Source: Aphrophora alni (Eukaryota; Arthropoda; Insecta; Hemiptera; Aphrophoridae). Taken from it: a DNA stretch of 64,000 nt. A program made the position numbers and the translations under genes. The stretch spans positions 23,331,949-23,395,948 of the forward strand of contig OY740774.1 of assembly GCA_963513935.1 (NCBI GenBank), in the 5' to 3' direction. Shown here piece by piece: positions 32,260 to 43,239 of the stretch. Numbering within the stretch: position 1 is the first letter of the stretch; each line of letters starts with the position of its first letter. The notes below the pieces were generated by a model. That model searched no databases, was not told where the DNA came from, and saw only the letters and a list, made by a program, of their open reading frames with translations.

Positions 32260-33230
32260 ACACTTCTTTGAAAACACTATTTAATTACAAACCATTTAAA
32301 AAATAGATTACAAATTAAATACATTCATATTTGTAATAAATGGTTCTTAACTTACCTTTGTAAAAGGATCTGAATTCAAGTCAGACTATTTATTTTTTTC
32401 TGCTGAAACGGCACTCGTCTCAATTTACTGAACCCTGTGAACAAAATCATATTATTTTATTACAAGCACGTAAGTATCAACAACATAAAAATTCTGGATA
32501 TTTTAGTGTGATTAGATATTGCAACTTGAAAAACGAAGTTTATAACACTAAAATACAACTCTCCGATTTTTTAATTTGATTTACCAAAGATTTTTGTTAA
32601 TAGGTTATACGAATACAATAATTTATGGGAAAATTTTGCTTTCAGGACGTAACGAAAATATACTGCTGACTATCTTATTCGATCAAATTTTGGTGACATT
32701 TGAAGGTTGATGATTAAAGTAAACATAAAAAAAAAAGATAAAAACAATTATGGTTTATGTGTAATTTGTAATATGAAAATCAGCACTGATAGTTATCGAA
32801 GTTATGTTAGCACTTCCACAATGATTTGCTAACGATTTTATGTCACTCGTTTAGGATATGGTTTTAGTTATTAAACTTTACATTTTTACATTTTATCCCA
32901 ATTGACTGGGCCAATTTTTACCTAAACGAACCTTCATAACGGCATCCTTTAGTGTTATATTTTTGGAATCCTAGATTTATTGCAGTATTTCAATATTTTA
33001 GTTAGAAATCTTTCTTTTTTTCATTATAAACAATACTGTTGAATAATATTACCTCCTAGTAAAGTAGTTTTATCAGCGAATTTTATCGAAAACTCAGCCT
33101 GTATGCATCATATTACAAGTTAAAGTGTTCGATTATCTCCACGCAGGATATTGGTATGTAATTAACAAAAAACAGTCGTACTAAGACGGGAGACCCTTTT
33201 TCCTTCGCTTTCCCAGGCCATAATATTATA
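32260..33230. other. AT-rich, no recognisable feature
   Basis: Long AT-rich stretch with no notable frame and no recognised repeat. Confidence 0.5.
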
Positions 33231-33239
33231 ACTGATTCC

Positions 33240-33895
33240 TTTTACCATTCTTCTATTCTCCGCCCCAGAACGTTTTTTCCTCGACGTCCTAAATTATCTT
33301 TAAAACAGCTCCCTGAATTTTCATATCCTCGCCTTCCCAGACTTTCTTCTCCTCGCCACCGAAAATCTTCTTCTCGCCACCAAGAACCTTCTTCTCCTCT
33401 CCTCCCTAGACCTTCTTCTCCCCACCACCCCAAACCATCTACTCCTTACCCCCCGAACTTTCTTCTTCTCACTGCCCGATCCTTTTTCTTCTCAACGCCC
33501 CTACACCTTCTTCTCATCAACATTCCTATGTCTTCATCTCATCACCGCCACCAGACCTTTGTATAATTATCAAACCTAGACCTTCTTTTTCCTTCTTCTA
33601 AACTTTTTATTTTTGACGTACTAGACTTTTTTGTTCTCGACATCCTATATTTTCATTTCCTTGTCTCCCTTACTCTCCCCCCCCCCCCCGACTTTCAACG
33701 TTTCACCATCTACGAATCCTGCTTCTCCCCATCAACAAACCTTTTACTTCTAACTGCCCAAGACCTTCTTCATCTTGAAACTCCTAGATCATTTTATTAC
33801 CGTCCCTAGACTTTGATCTCGTGCCCAGACCTTCATTATCTCATGGCGTCCACACCTTCATCTCCTCGTTGGCCCAAATCCTTTTACTTCTCAAT
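33240..33895. repeat. 24-bp polypyrimidine minisatellite (degenerate)
   Basis: Strand-asymmetric C/T-rich tandem repeat, unit close to GACCTTCTTCTCCTCACCGCCC plus two bases, most regular at 33350-33540 and decaying to the right. A 10-C run lies near 33680. The complement would encode an 8-residue GRRGEEGL-type repeat, so a minus-strand frame stays open; this is a consequence of the 24-bp period. Confidence 0.85.
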
Positions 33896-34111
33896 TTCAC
33901 ACTGTAAACATAGTGTCGAGAGGCTTCAGGATTGTAAATTTAACCAACTAAATTATTTAATTGCCTAACGTCAACAATCCCTGTATGTCTTAATGGACTA
34001 CCGATTTCAAGGGTATACCGTCATCTTCAGGTACGGCACATCATTTTCTTTACTTCGTTCCTTTGTGGATTTTGTCAATAAAAATATTTTTATTAAATTT
34101 ATATTTGTTGA

Positions 34112-34378
34112 TTTTTCCTTGTTATTTAAGGCGAAAAACCTCTAGGTCATCATCGCCTTATAAAAAAAGGAGAAGAAAAGAACGTAAAATAAAGAGACAG
34201 CTCTCGAATATTCTAATAGCGTCAGGTTCGGGAAAAAACGAGAGTTTGTCAAGAGAGACAGGATAGGACAGATGAAAGACAGGGATGTAAGATAGACCTT
34301 ATAGGAAAGGAATCTAACCAAAGACTGCAAAAAGGTGTAGATTCAGGTAGGTCCTGTCGGAATCGTCCCTGAGGGTTC
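34112..34378 (+). repeat. repeat A copy (reference-quality 5' half)
   Basis: TTCCTTGTTATTTAAGGCGA, AAAACCTCTAGGTCATCATC, GCCTTATAAAAAAAGGAGAA, AAGAACGTAAAATAAAGA, CTCGAATATTCTAATAGCGT, CAGGTTCGGGAAAAAACGAG, TTTGTCAAGAGAGACAGGAT. I saw no clear tRNA-like A and B boxes, so whether this is a true pol III SINE is open. A 26-bp internal tandem (GGGATGTAAGATAGACCTTA then AGGAATCTAACC) slightly lengthens this copy. Confidence 0.9.
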
Positions 34379-34984
34379 ACCCCCTGTGTCAGTCGTGTTT
34401 GTGTTCGTGTTTATAGATATGTTTTAAAGCATACATTTATTAAAAATGTCATTTATGACGAAATCCTCAAAGGAACGAAGAAAAAGAATGATGTTCATTA
34501 TACTAAGATGTCAACTATCGTATATAAAACAGTCAGTTAGTTTTAAGGGGTTAGATGGTGAGAATCGCTTCTTTCGCTGGGTGTAGGCAATTCCCCGAAG
34601 AATATATCTAGTGCTTCTTTCGTAGAACTTTTTTTTTATATTTTGATAGCCCATTTTTCCTGGGGTTATCTTACTATTTAATGGGAAATATATAGTTTCA
34701 AAATCCCATTTATAATATCATAGATGAGTCCTACATGAAAACTTAATACAACTTAAAAGCAAGACACAAGACAAGCTAAAAGAGAATTTAAATTCCACTC
34801 ACGTGAATTTCTTAGCAAAAGTTAAATGTAAAATGTTCAAAATAATTGTTTTTGTTTGAACAACCAAGTTTGATTTGAAACCAACGTAATTCTATTCGTG
34901 TCTTCTTGTATGTGAGCCAAAGTATACGGGAGGTTTCAGTTGAACATATTATTACTTCAAAGTATAGAAAACAGTTCAGTAATA

Positions 34985-35330
34985 TATGAATGCATTGCGA
35001 TAGACGCGGAGGTGGGGTAGAAAAGCAATTTCAAGTATCGGAAAAGTAATATCGTTATTTAATCGATAAGTATCGATATATCGTTATGGCGGTGGCCAGT
35101 GGGCGGGTCGGACTCGAATCGAATTGTCAATTTTCCGCGTGGTTTCGCCTTTAGATTCTTCTGTGCTACGGGTGGGGGAGAGACAGAGTGAGAGAGCTTG
35201 TCAGAAAATAGCTTTTCTCTCAATCAAATGTGTGTTGTTTCCCTTCCTAGATCCCAGATAGTTGTCAGACTAAACGAGATTTTCAATTATCGCCGAAAGA
35301 GAGTTTGATTGAGGGGTAAGGGGTTAGTTG
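34985..35330. promoter_or_regulatory. CpG-richer block with DRE-like TATCGATA; possible promoter
   Basis: A locally GC- and CpG-rich segment (GGCGGTGGCCAGTGGGCGGG, CTCGAATCGAATTG, CCGCGTGG) contains TATCGATA at 35071-35078 next to a second ATCGATA at 35062-35068. TATCGATA is the DRE core found in many insect housekeeping-type promoters. A GAGAGACAGAGTGAGAGAG tract (GAGA-like) lies near 35178. No adjacent coding exon is visible, so direction and target are unknown. Confidence 0.4.
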
Positions 35331-35579
35331 GCTGATTGTTGAGGGGAAAAGGGAGAAGAAATATAGAGTTTAATAGCAGCAACATATATACAGTTAATAT
35401 GTATTTCCGGTGGGGGATATTTACGGCGAACACAGGAGTATAAAGATTTTAAGAGTTTGTGGATTAGATTTAAAGTAACGAAATGATATTCTGGATTAGT
35501 TATTTGATAACGATGGATTGTTTATATAATTATTATAGTATTATCGTACATCTACCATCAATTGTGTATATATTTTTCC

Positions 35580-35775
35580 ATTGTTGTTTAAAGACGAACA
35601 ACTTTCGATCGTCATCGCCTTGTAAGGAAAAGAAAAGAGCATAAAATAAAGCCCCTCTAGCCCTACTCAAGGGTCGGAAGAGAACATGAGTTGGTCAAGA
35701 GAGACCAAATACACCTTGTGTTCTTGTGTCCGCCACACCTGTATTCACTATAATTGTGCTCCTGAGGATAGAAAA
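35580..35775 (+). repeat. repeat A copy, internally shortened
   Basis: TTGTTGTTTAAAGACGAACA then ACTTTCGATCGTCATCGCCT, AAATAAAGCCCCTCTAGCCC, GGTCAAGAGAGACCAAATAC. The GATCTAACCC to GTAGATCC segment is absent and it ends ATTCACTATAATTGTGCTCC. Confidence 0.85.
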
Positions 35776-35789
35776 ATAAAAAAATGTCT

Positions 35790-37100
35790 GTAGCTCATAG
35801 CAGTTCTTAAAACACTTACCAACATAAACCAGTATATTTATTATTTGGCTTTCATTTTCCCTTATATCTTCTCATATAAAAAATATATAATTTCGATCCG
35901 AGCGTAACATAATGAACAATTTCTTTTACTACCTATCCTTAAATATTAAACTGAAAAACTTTCTATAATATTTATCATTTATATAAGCACGATCCCCAAG
36001 GGAAATGTTTAGTTTACTGTAAATGAAATCTGTTTACATGATCGATCCATCAATTCTTAAGTCCACATCATATTAATATTTATCCCCAATTACAACACGA
36101 ATTAGTCCATAAAATATTCCTTTTAATTATTTTCTTCCTTAATTTTGTAGGAAATCTATTATATAGTAACCCTAAAATTTGTAATATATATATATTTAAA
36201 ATTTATTTCCAAAACTTGCAAAAATAGTGGCCTGGCGATGTCTTTAATTATTATAACAAAGCTATTGGAGTATTATTTGGGATACCAAATATCCTTTTAA
36301 GAAACAACGTTGAAAATTGTCCAAGTCGAACCTCCTTATACCCCTTGAAAAAAGCATGTAACTATCGATTTGCATACTGCATCAAATACTGACTATTTTG
36401 TTGAGATTGGTATGTTATACTTAGACATGTACAGTTAATTTCATATTTTTCCAAATAATTCATTACTTTATGTGCATATGATAATTGTGGTGTAAATGTA
36501 ACCAAAGATATGACAATTGAAATTGTGTGCTTTCTACAAATGATAGTTTGGTTGTTTATGAAAAAAATCTCGCCTGTATCTCAGTTTATCTTCTCATTTC
36601 GATAACAATATGGTAAGATTACAGACAGATGGATGTGTTTTTTTCTTTTTTTGTACTGATAGCTTTACAATAAACTGAGATTTTTTGTTTGCAACAATCC
36701 AGGTGTTTAGGCAATTTATTGATATTTTTATTTGTGATAGAGAAGCCCTTCATCGAACCAATGGTAATTTCTATAAAAGTTAATGTAACAAGATATAAAC
36801 TCGTATCTTATTTAGGCTATCATTTTGTGATATTACAAATGATTTATTCAATTCAGGGAACTCGATTTGATGCATTGGTTTAATTGAACTCCCTGCCTGA
36901 TATCGACTCTGAGACTAATTACTTGGCTATTGGGATTACAATATTATTTAGCTTTAGCTTCTACTGCCATTTCACCTGCATACCTTTCCCAATAAGCAGA
37001 ACAGCGTTTATTACAAAATCAAATATACAATGTATTAATTTTATTATCATATTCATGCTGTGTTCATTAATTTTTAATTATTTTTACATCAAATTCTAAT
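35790..37100. other. AT-rich DNA, no gene recognised
   Basis: Frames of 60-71 codons at 36689-37099 are hydrophobic and AT-driven with no domain. Confidence 0.45.
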
Positions 37101-37112
37101 TAAGTTTATGTA

Positions 37113-37480
37113 CAGAGTGATTCAAAGTTCATCAAATTTATTCAGACTACTTTATAGAGCTAGTTTGAGTGTAATTTTTTAACAAATTACATCAAGTCTT
37201 GACTCACGTAGTGTACAGTAACGAATTGCACCACAGCACGCGCTAGGAACAGTTGTAACAAAGATATCTGCCTTCACTGGTCCCGAACGCGCTCACTGTG
37301 TTTTGGTTTGGACACTCGAAATTTGCGATAATTGTCGTATCGAGTATGGCAAAGATCCTCCCAAAAGGCCTACCATTTATGTTTTGTTGAAACCGGATGT
37401 TTAGTAAGCCATAAGAAATCCTCAGAGTGTCTCTTTGCCTAACTTGTTCAAAGTCCTACAAAACCAACCTGGCCTGTTTC
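37113..37480 (+). pseudogene. 5' end of a TA-flanked transposon with transposase-like HTH domain
   Basis: The left end CAGAGTGATTCAAAGTTCAT follows TA, as in mariner-type or related elements. At 37264 an ATG has become ATA; translation from there reads ISAFTGPERAHCVLVWTLEI, then CDNCRIEYGKDPPKRPTIYV and a stop at 37402. This matches the arthropod transposon-derived family beginning M.AFTG.ERAFCVLE.A.T.S...VQR.FR..YGKDPP.R.TI..W. After the stop the GRP linker is not recognisable. It is related in type to the 9.3-kb fragment but from a different subfamily (ERAFCVLE versus SLT.EQR). No right end or catalytic domain was found. Confidence 0.75.
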
Positions 37481-37499
37481 TAGCGAACTGGGCGTCTCA

Positions 37500-38125
37500 C
37501 GTGAGATAGGAGCGTTTTATATAAAGTTCAACTCCAATTAATCGTAATAAGATGATACGTTTTTTAGTAATAATTTTGTTTGTATAATTCAATAAATTTA
37601 TTTAGTTAGTTATCTTTGCATTATTAAAGAAAGAATGTTGTGCTCTACTTTGTCAGTTTTGACAAAAAATATTTATTTGTACGTTGTTATTGCTATCTTC
37701 AGAAGGTATCTAACATTTATAAGTTCACTGGTCATAAGCACTTTTTTCAGAGGGAAAGAAATTAACGTGATCCAGGTTTATTGAGTATAAACCATAGGAT
37801 GTTAGACCATATGTGACTGTGAAGAGCTGCAGAATGTTTTATCTAATGCTTGTACTGCCCCGGAACATAAAATTTAAGAGGAGAATTGAGTCCATCGCTG
37901 AATATGGGTAGCGGTGAAGAATTACTGACCACCAGATGAAATTACATGGCACTTGCTTCCTTTTTCATGAGGTTCTACCGTCTCTCCCGGGACATGGAGA
38001 ACTTATTAACGACTGGCTGGAGATTGAAAACGCTAATCATCACCATAATCATATATCCATATAACCATTTATCATTGTCGTCTTAGTTTTAAGTAAATTT
38101 CTCTTTGTTATTTGCAGTAAATTTA
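37500..38125. other. gene-free stretch
   Basis: No recognised repeat; 37730-38060 has even composition and may be single-copy. No frame of note. Confidence 0.35.
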
Positions 38126-38129
38126 TATA

Positions 38130-38690
38130 CAGTGTCCAAAGTATCAGAACGGCGTTATATTTTTGATCCATTGCAGATTAAGCAATAAAACTATACTATA
38201 GCTTAAAATCTACTTTTTGAAGCAACTACTTTTCACCTCCAGTGGGAACGGTCTACGATGAGGACGGAGAAGCTATTTAATGTAGGCCTTAGCTTAGACA
38301 AACTTGCACTTCAAATTAAATCTTTTCTCCGCCCCCCTTGCAGACCGTTCCCACTGGAGGTGAAAAGTCACTCACTATCCACAAAAAATGCAACTCATAC
38401 CAAGAAAGAAAATGAAGCTATTTTCAACAAGCCCAACATTGTAAGCCGCCGCCATTATGTATAGGGAGAAACCTTTTGAGGTCGGATTTGCGGAGTGTAT
38501 TCTCCTAACAGAGACCTTTAATATGTAAAAATCGACTTAAGTTCTCATTTAAGATGTTCTTCTGACTCCCACATAAAGTGATGAAAAATGTACAGTTGCT
38601 TCAAAAAGTATATTTTAAGGTAAGTTTTATTGCTTAATCTGTAATGTTTCAAGAAATAAAACGTCATTCTGATACTTTTTGGACAACCTG
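38130..38690. mobile_element. TA-flanked long-inverted-repeat element (561 bp) with a nested inverted repeat
   Basis: Ends CAGTGTCCAAAGTATCAGAA and (complement of right) CAGGTTGTCCAAAAAGTATC, flanked by TA on both sides (38128-38129 and 38691-38692). The arms continue to match inward for about 100 bp (CAGATTAAGCAATAAAACT, TACTTTTTGAAGCAACT). Inside lies a second perfect 25-bp inverted repeat (38229-38253 and 38343-38367; CTTTTCACCTCCAGTGGGAA then CGGTC) around a 90-bp loop. Tc1/mariner-type nonautonomous element by TA duplication; no transposase. Confidence 0.85.
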
Positions 38691-38757
38691 TAATATGGAA
38701 TTTAATATAAATGTGGTCTCCTTAGGTCTGGGTAAATGGTCATTTTATTGTATGTAC

Positions 38758-38906
38758 TTATTATCTTATTAAATAGCTTTAGGGTCGGAAGGAAGCAAGA
38801 GTTATTTAAGAAGGACCTGATAGAAAAGATAAAAGAAAGTGATCTAACCCAAGACATGAAGAAAGGTGTATTCAAGATGACCAAGCCTATATACTCACTA
38901 TAGTGC
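38758..38906 (+). repeat. repeat A copy, central and 3' part
   Basis: TTATTAAATAGCTTTAGGGT, TAAGAAGGACCTGATAG, GATCTAACCCAAGACATGAA and ACTCACTATAGTGCGG. It lies 66 bp from the inverted-repeat element. Confidence 0.8.
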
Positions 38907-39253
38907 GGTTTAAAACGGTCATATCCAAGACAATTAGTATATAAACCAGATGACATTGAGAATTAGTTTTGAGCAATAATGTAAACAAAACCTCAAAATA
39001 AGCTAATAAATTAGATAAAAACAACTTTTTGAATTGAAAATAAACTGTAATGTGTTTATGGTTGCTGTGGACCATTAACATTACACTTAAATTTAATTTT
39101 AAAATAAATAAATTTGCTACAGTGTAACAGAACAACGGATATTTTTACTGAGTCTATTGACTTGACGTAGGATTATCATTTGCAACATCAATTTTCATTC
39201 CTTGTGACGTAGATATGTTAATTTAATCATTAGACTATTATCGTTTCAATATA

Positions 39254-40081
39254 CAGTGTGTTTCCAAAACTTCAGTACATCAAAACCAATGAAAAAGTTT
39301 ATATAAACATATTTCCTAAAATGCATTACTTTTCTGTCTAGCCGCGATTTTGTGTTTTTAACAAAAAATATTCATAACTTTCTATCGGTAAATGATGTAG
39401 ATTTGATATTTTTCATGAATCAAGCGAATTTGTTTTACTCATTTCAAAATGGGGACTATTTAAACTTTATAATGTCGAATATATCAAAAACTGTTAATTT
39501 TACAAAATATTTACGTTTTTAACGATAAAAAAAAGGATTTTTTATAAAACTTAAAGTCTACAACACCAAAGATTACCCAAAACTAAAATTTCAGCGGGAA
39601 AAAAAATTATTATTTTGTTTTCGATGGAAATTTATTTTACAAAAAAACTAATAGAAAACATGATCTTTATGAAAAAACTAGAGGAACTCTTCAAAGTGGC
39701 AGCTTTCATTCAAAATACATGAATCTAAGCAACTTCTCGTTGCTAGAGGCTGCAATATTTGTCATTAAAAATGAAAATATTTTGTCCTTTGGAATATTTT
39801 GTAAAATTATCGGTTTTTTGAGATATTTGACGTTAAAAAGATATTTGAAATGAGTAATCAAATTGGTTGATTATTTTCCTAAAATTTAGATTCATAAGAA
39901 ACCTGCATACTTAACTCATATATTTACCGTTAAAAACATGACTTTTTTTGCTAAATACACAAAATGGCTTCTAGATATAAAACCAACCATTTTAGAAAAT
40001 ATGTTTATATACACTTTCTCATTGGTTTTGATGTGACGAATAAGCTTCTAAAGTTTTGCAACTATCTTTAGAAACACACTG
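39254..40081. mobile_element. TA-flanked foldback-type element (828 bp)
   Basis: Ends CAGTGTGTTTCCAAAACTTC and (complement) CAGTGTGTTTCTAAAGATAG, both next to TA (39252-39253 and 40082-40083). The arms match through CATCAAAACCAATGA.AAAGT, TATATAAACATATTTTCTAA and beyond, and interior motifs (ACTCATTTCAAA, GATATTTGACGTTAAAAA) also pair, so nearly the whole element folds on itself. No coding capacity. Confidence 0.9.
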
Positions 40082-40689
40082 TATAGATAGATTTAACATT
40101 TTTGTTTTATTAAACACAATTCGATACTGGGGATAACGTAAAGTATCTCCAGCAATAACTTCCCCTGATATACTCGTGCCTCGCGACGTATGGTAAAGTT
40201 GAACTGTCCCGAATCCCTAAACAATTGAAACTTTTCTGAGGAGGTCTATTTTGCATGACGTATCCCTGTGTCCGGCCCTAGGGAGCCGATATATCAAAGT
40301 TGTGGAGGTGTATGATTAGAACCTCCAGGGACGTTACTTCAACCAAACTTTACTTTATTTTGTTATCCAACAAAGTCGAACTCAAGTACATAAAGTCACT
40401 TTTTCCTAATATGATTTTATATTTTAATAAAAGGATAAAATTGTTTCTTAAAATTGATTTAGGCCGTAATGAAAAATACTTTGAAATAAATTTGTAAATT
40501 GTATGTAAACCTTTTATATTTAACTCTGGCTTTAAAATTAGGCTAATTAGGTTATTGATAAAGAAGAATGTTACTTTATTGATATCTTTTAAACAGATGT
40601 TTTCCATCATTTGTATGAAACAATACATTAATTTTAAAATTGTTTAATGAATATCTTTATATTTCAGTTTATTTTTAAATTCGCCTATC

Positions 40690-41045
40690 ATGTAAATAGA
40701 ACGATGGGTGCCATTACGGTAGGTTACTAGGTCAGATTACACAATGTATCGCTACGTTCATCTCGGTGAGTTAGTTGGCCTTGCCGTATTTCGAAACTAT
40801 ACGAATATCTATCTTATGTTCTTGGAAGGTCATAGTTAGGATTTACTTCTTTTACAATAACGTTGCTATTTGTACCATTAAATGCAGAATTGAAATATGC
40901 AAATTTTTATTTAATTTAACGTGTTAGAAGTTAAATGACACACGAAATATGAACAAAAAGAGCTATTCAAAATAGCCGCCCATATTGAGATTTTCAATTC
41001 GATTTTCCGGAATGTCAATACGAGTACAATACAGTGACGTATTCG
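40690..41045 (-). repeat. repeat C copy, reverse strand
   Basis: Reverse order of family landmarks: GATGGGTGCCATTACGGTAG, ATTTCGAAACTATACGAATA, GTACCATTAAATGCAGA, AAAATAGCCGCCCATATTGA and CAATTCGATTTTCCGG. The family's TCTCCATTCGCTTCGC segment is deleted. Confidence 0.65.
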
Positions 41046-41340
41046 GAAGTACGGTTACCTCGGTTACGAACTGATATCAGTGTAGTTTTGTCTTTGGTTG
41101 CGCTTTGGGTTCCGACAACTCCACGGTCCCAACCGGCTTCGGGAGTTCACGGCATCCTGAAGGCAGTGGAGATCTTTATTCTTTTTGGCAGATGAAAGTT
41201 CCTAGGAATGATCACGATTCAAGAAAGAAAGGTTGTGTGCGTGATCGTCCGACAGTACGGCACGGCGACTGCCGACTTTTCCAAACATAATTGGTGTGGT
41301 TAATGGCGTTTCCGATAATATCGGAAGGGCCGGTGAACCA
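41046..41340. other. GC-richer block of unknown nature
   Basis: Even composition with frequent CpG (GTGCGTGATCGTCCGACAGT, CGGCACGGCGACTGCCGAC). A 61-codon plus-strand frame (41105-41290) has mixed composition but no domain. A mobile-element piece or part of a host gene cannot be told apart. Confidence 0.3.
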
Positions 41341-42207
41341 TGTTTGACTATCTAATTATATATACATTTAAGTATTTCAAGAGGTGAAACGTTTTAATCG
41401 GTAGGCGTAATTCGACCATTCATAATATGGTTTGATGATGTGTTCTGTTAATTTCTAATTATTATCTAAGTTCTAGGTAGTTAACTCATCAAGAGCTGGT
41501 TATCAAAGTGTAGTGTTGGATCAGACGGAGTTATGGGAATTACGTTATCCAAAGTAATGGCTAACATTAAGTTACTGTTAGCTCCGGTTTCTGCCAATTC
41601 CGTACCTTTAAGTGACGCTCACGTTACAAACTATAACAAATTTCACGTCCCTATCTCAAATTCGGTGGCCTGTATCGTACTTACGAACAGACGAAAATGA
41701 CTAACTAGAATCACTTTTCCGTTTTTTGGCGCCATGAAACGTAAAGACAAAAACAGAAATAGAAATTTTGATGATTAAACTTTACACCATACTTCGTATA
41801 CTGAATAAAAAACATAATTCTTAACAAATAAAATATAACGTATTTTCTATTTTATGTGCGTTTCATTAGTTCACAATTACTAATTCTTCACAAAATATGC
41901 TCTATATATTTACAAAATATATATTTAAAATATTTTAGACTAAATATACATGAACATGATGTGTGATACTCGGGATTGAAGTTGGACAATGGGCTGCCTC
42001 AGTATTTGAAAGATATTAATTATTTTAGTATGTTTCAGAAAACTTAAAAAACTGCGTCACTAAATGGGCATTTTGCTCGGTAAAGGAGTACAGTAGACTA
42101 TATTTTTAGATGTAGGCCTTCTTTTGTTATTTTGTTCTTTATATAAGTATCTACGTAATGTGTTTAACAAAGATTTCTTTATCTTAAAAAGGAGAACTTC
42201 TCTCTTA

Positions 42208-43230
42208 GTATGATATATAGAATGACATATCTTATGTGTACTGCAGCCTTGCTGTCGTTGTATGATATATAGAATGACATTTCTTATGTGTACTGCAGCC
42301 TTGCTGTCTTTGTATGATATATAGAATGGTATATCTTATGTGTACTGCAGTCTTGCTGTCTTATATAGAATGACATATCTTATGTGTACTGCAGTCTTGC
42401 TGTCGTTGTATGATATATAGAATGACATATCTTATGTGTACTGCAGCCTTGCTGTCTTTGTATGATATATAGAATGATATATCTTATGTGTACTGCAGTC
42501 TTGCTGTCGTTGTATGATATATAGAATGACATATCTTATGTGTACTGCAGCCTTGCTGTCGTTGTATGATATATAGAATGACATTTCTTATGTGTACTGC
42601 AGCCTTGCTGTCTTTGTATGATATATAGAATGGTATATCTTATGTGTACTGCAGTCTTGCTGTCGTTGTATGATATATAGAATGACATATCTTATGTGTA
42701 CTGCAGCCTTGCTGTCGTTGTATGATATATAGAATGACATTTCTTATGTGTACTGCAGCCTTGCTGTCTTTGTATGATATATAGAATGGTATATCTTATG
42801 TGTACTGCAGTCTTGCTGTCTTATATAGAATGACATATCTTATGTGTACTGCAGTCTTGCTGTCTTTTTATGATACAGTATATAGAATGACATATCTTAT
42901 GTGTACTGCAGCCTTGCTGTCTTTGTATGATATATTATAGAATGGCATATATTATGTGTACTGCAGCCTTGCTGTCTTTGTATGATATATAGAATGACAT
43001 ATATCTTATTTGTACTGCAGCCTTGCTGTCTTTGTATGATATATAGAATGGCATATCATAAGTGTACTGCAGTCTTGCTGTCTTATATAGAATGGCATAT
43101 CATATGTGTACTGCAGTCTTGCTGTCTTATATAGAATGACATATATCTCATTTGTACTGCAGCCTTGCTGTCTTTGTATGATATATAGAATGACATATCT
43201 TATGTGTACTGCAGTCTTGCTGTCTTTGTG
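42208..43230. repeat. 52-bp satellite, 20 units with trimeric higher order
   Basis: Unit about 52 bp: GTATGATATATAGAATGACA, TATCTTATGTGTACTGCAGC, CTTGCTGTCGTT. Every unit has a CTGCAG (PstI) site. Several units are 10 bp shorter (TGTCTTATATAG junction). Three variants recur in fixed order: GACATATC with GTCGTT, GACATTTC with GTCTTT, and GGTATATC with CAGTC. The trimer appears at units 1-3, 7-9 and 10-12. The last units are more diverged. The minus-strand frame of 92 codons at 43006-43284 is an artefact. Confidence 0.95.
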
Positions 43231-43239
43231 TACTAAACA

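Noticed and set aside
33242..33433. Glycine/glutamate/arginine-rich repeat protein on the minus strand
   Set aside because: Translation of a 24-bp polypyrimidine minisatellite; the repeat decays and gains stops to the right.
35100..35125. tRNA-like T-arm (GACTCGAATCGAATTG)
   Set aside because: No matching A box, anticodon arm or acceptor stem could be folded around it.
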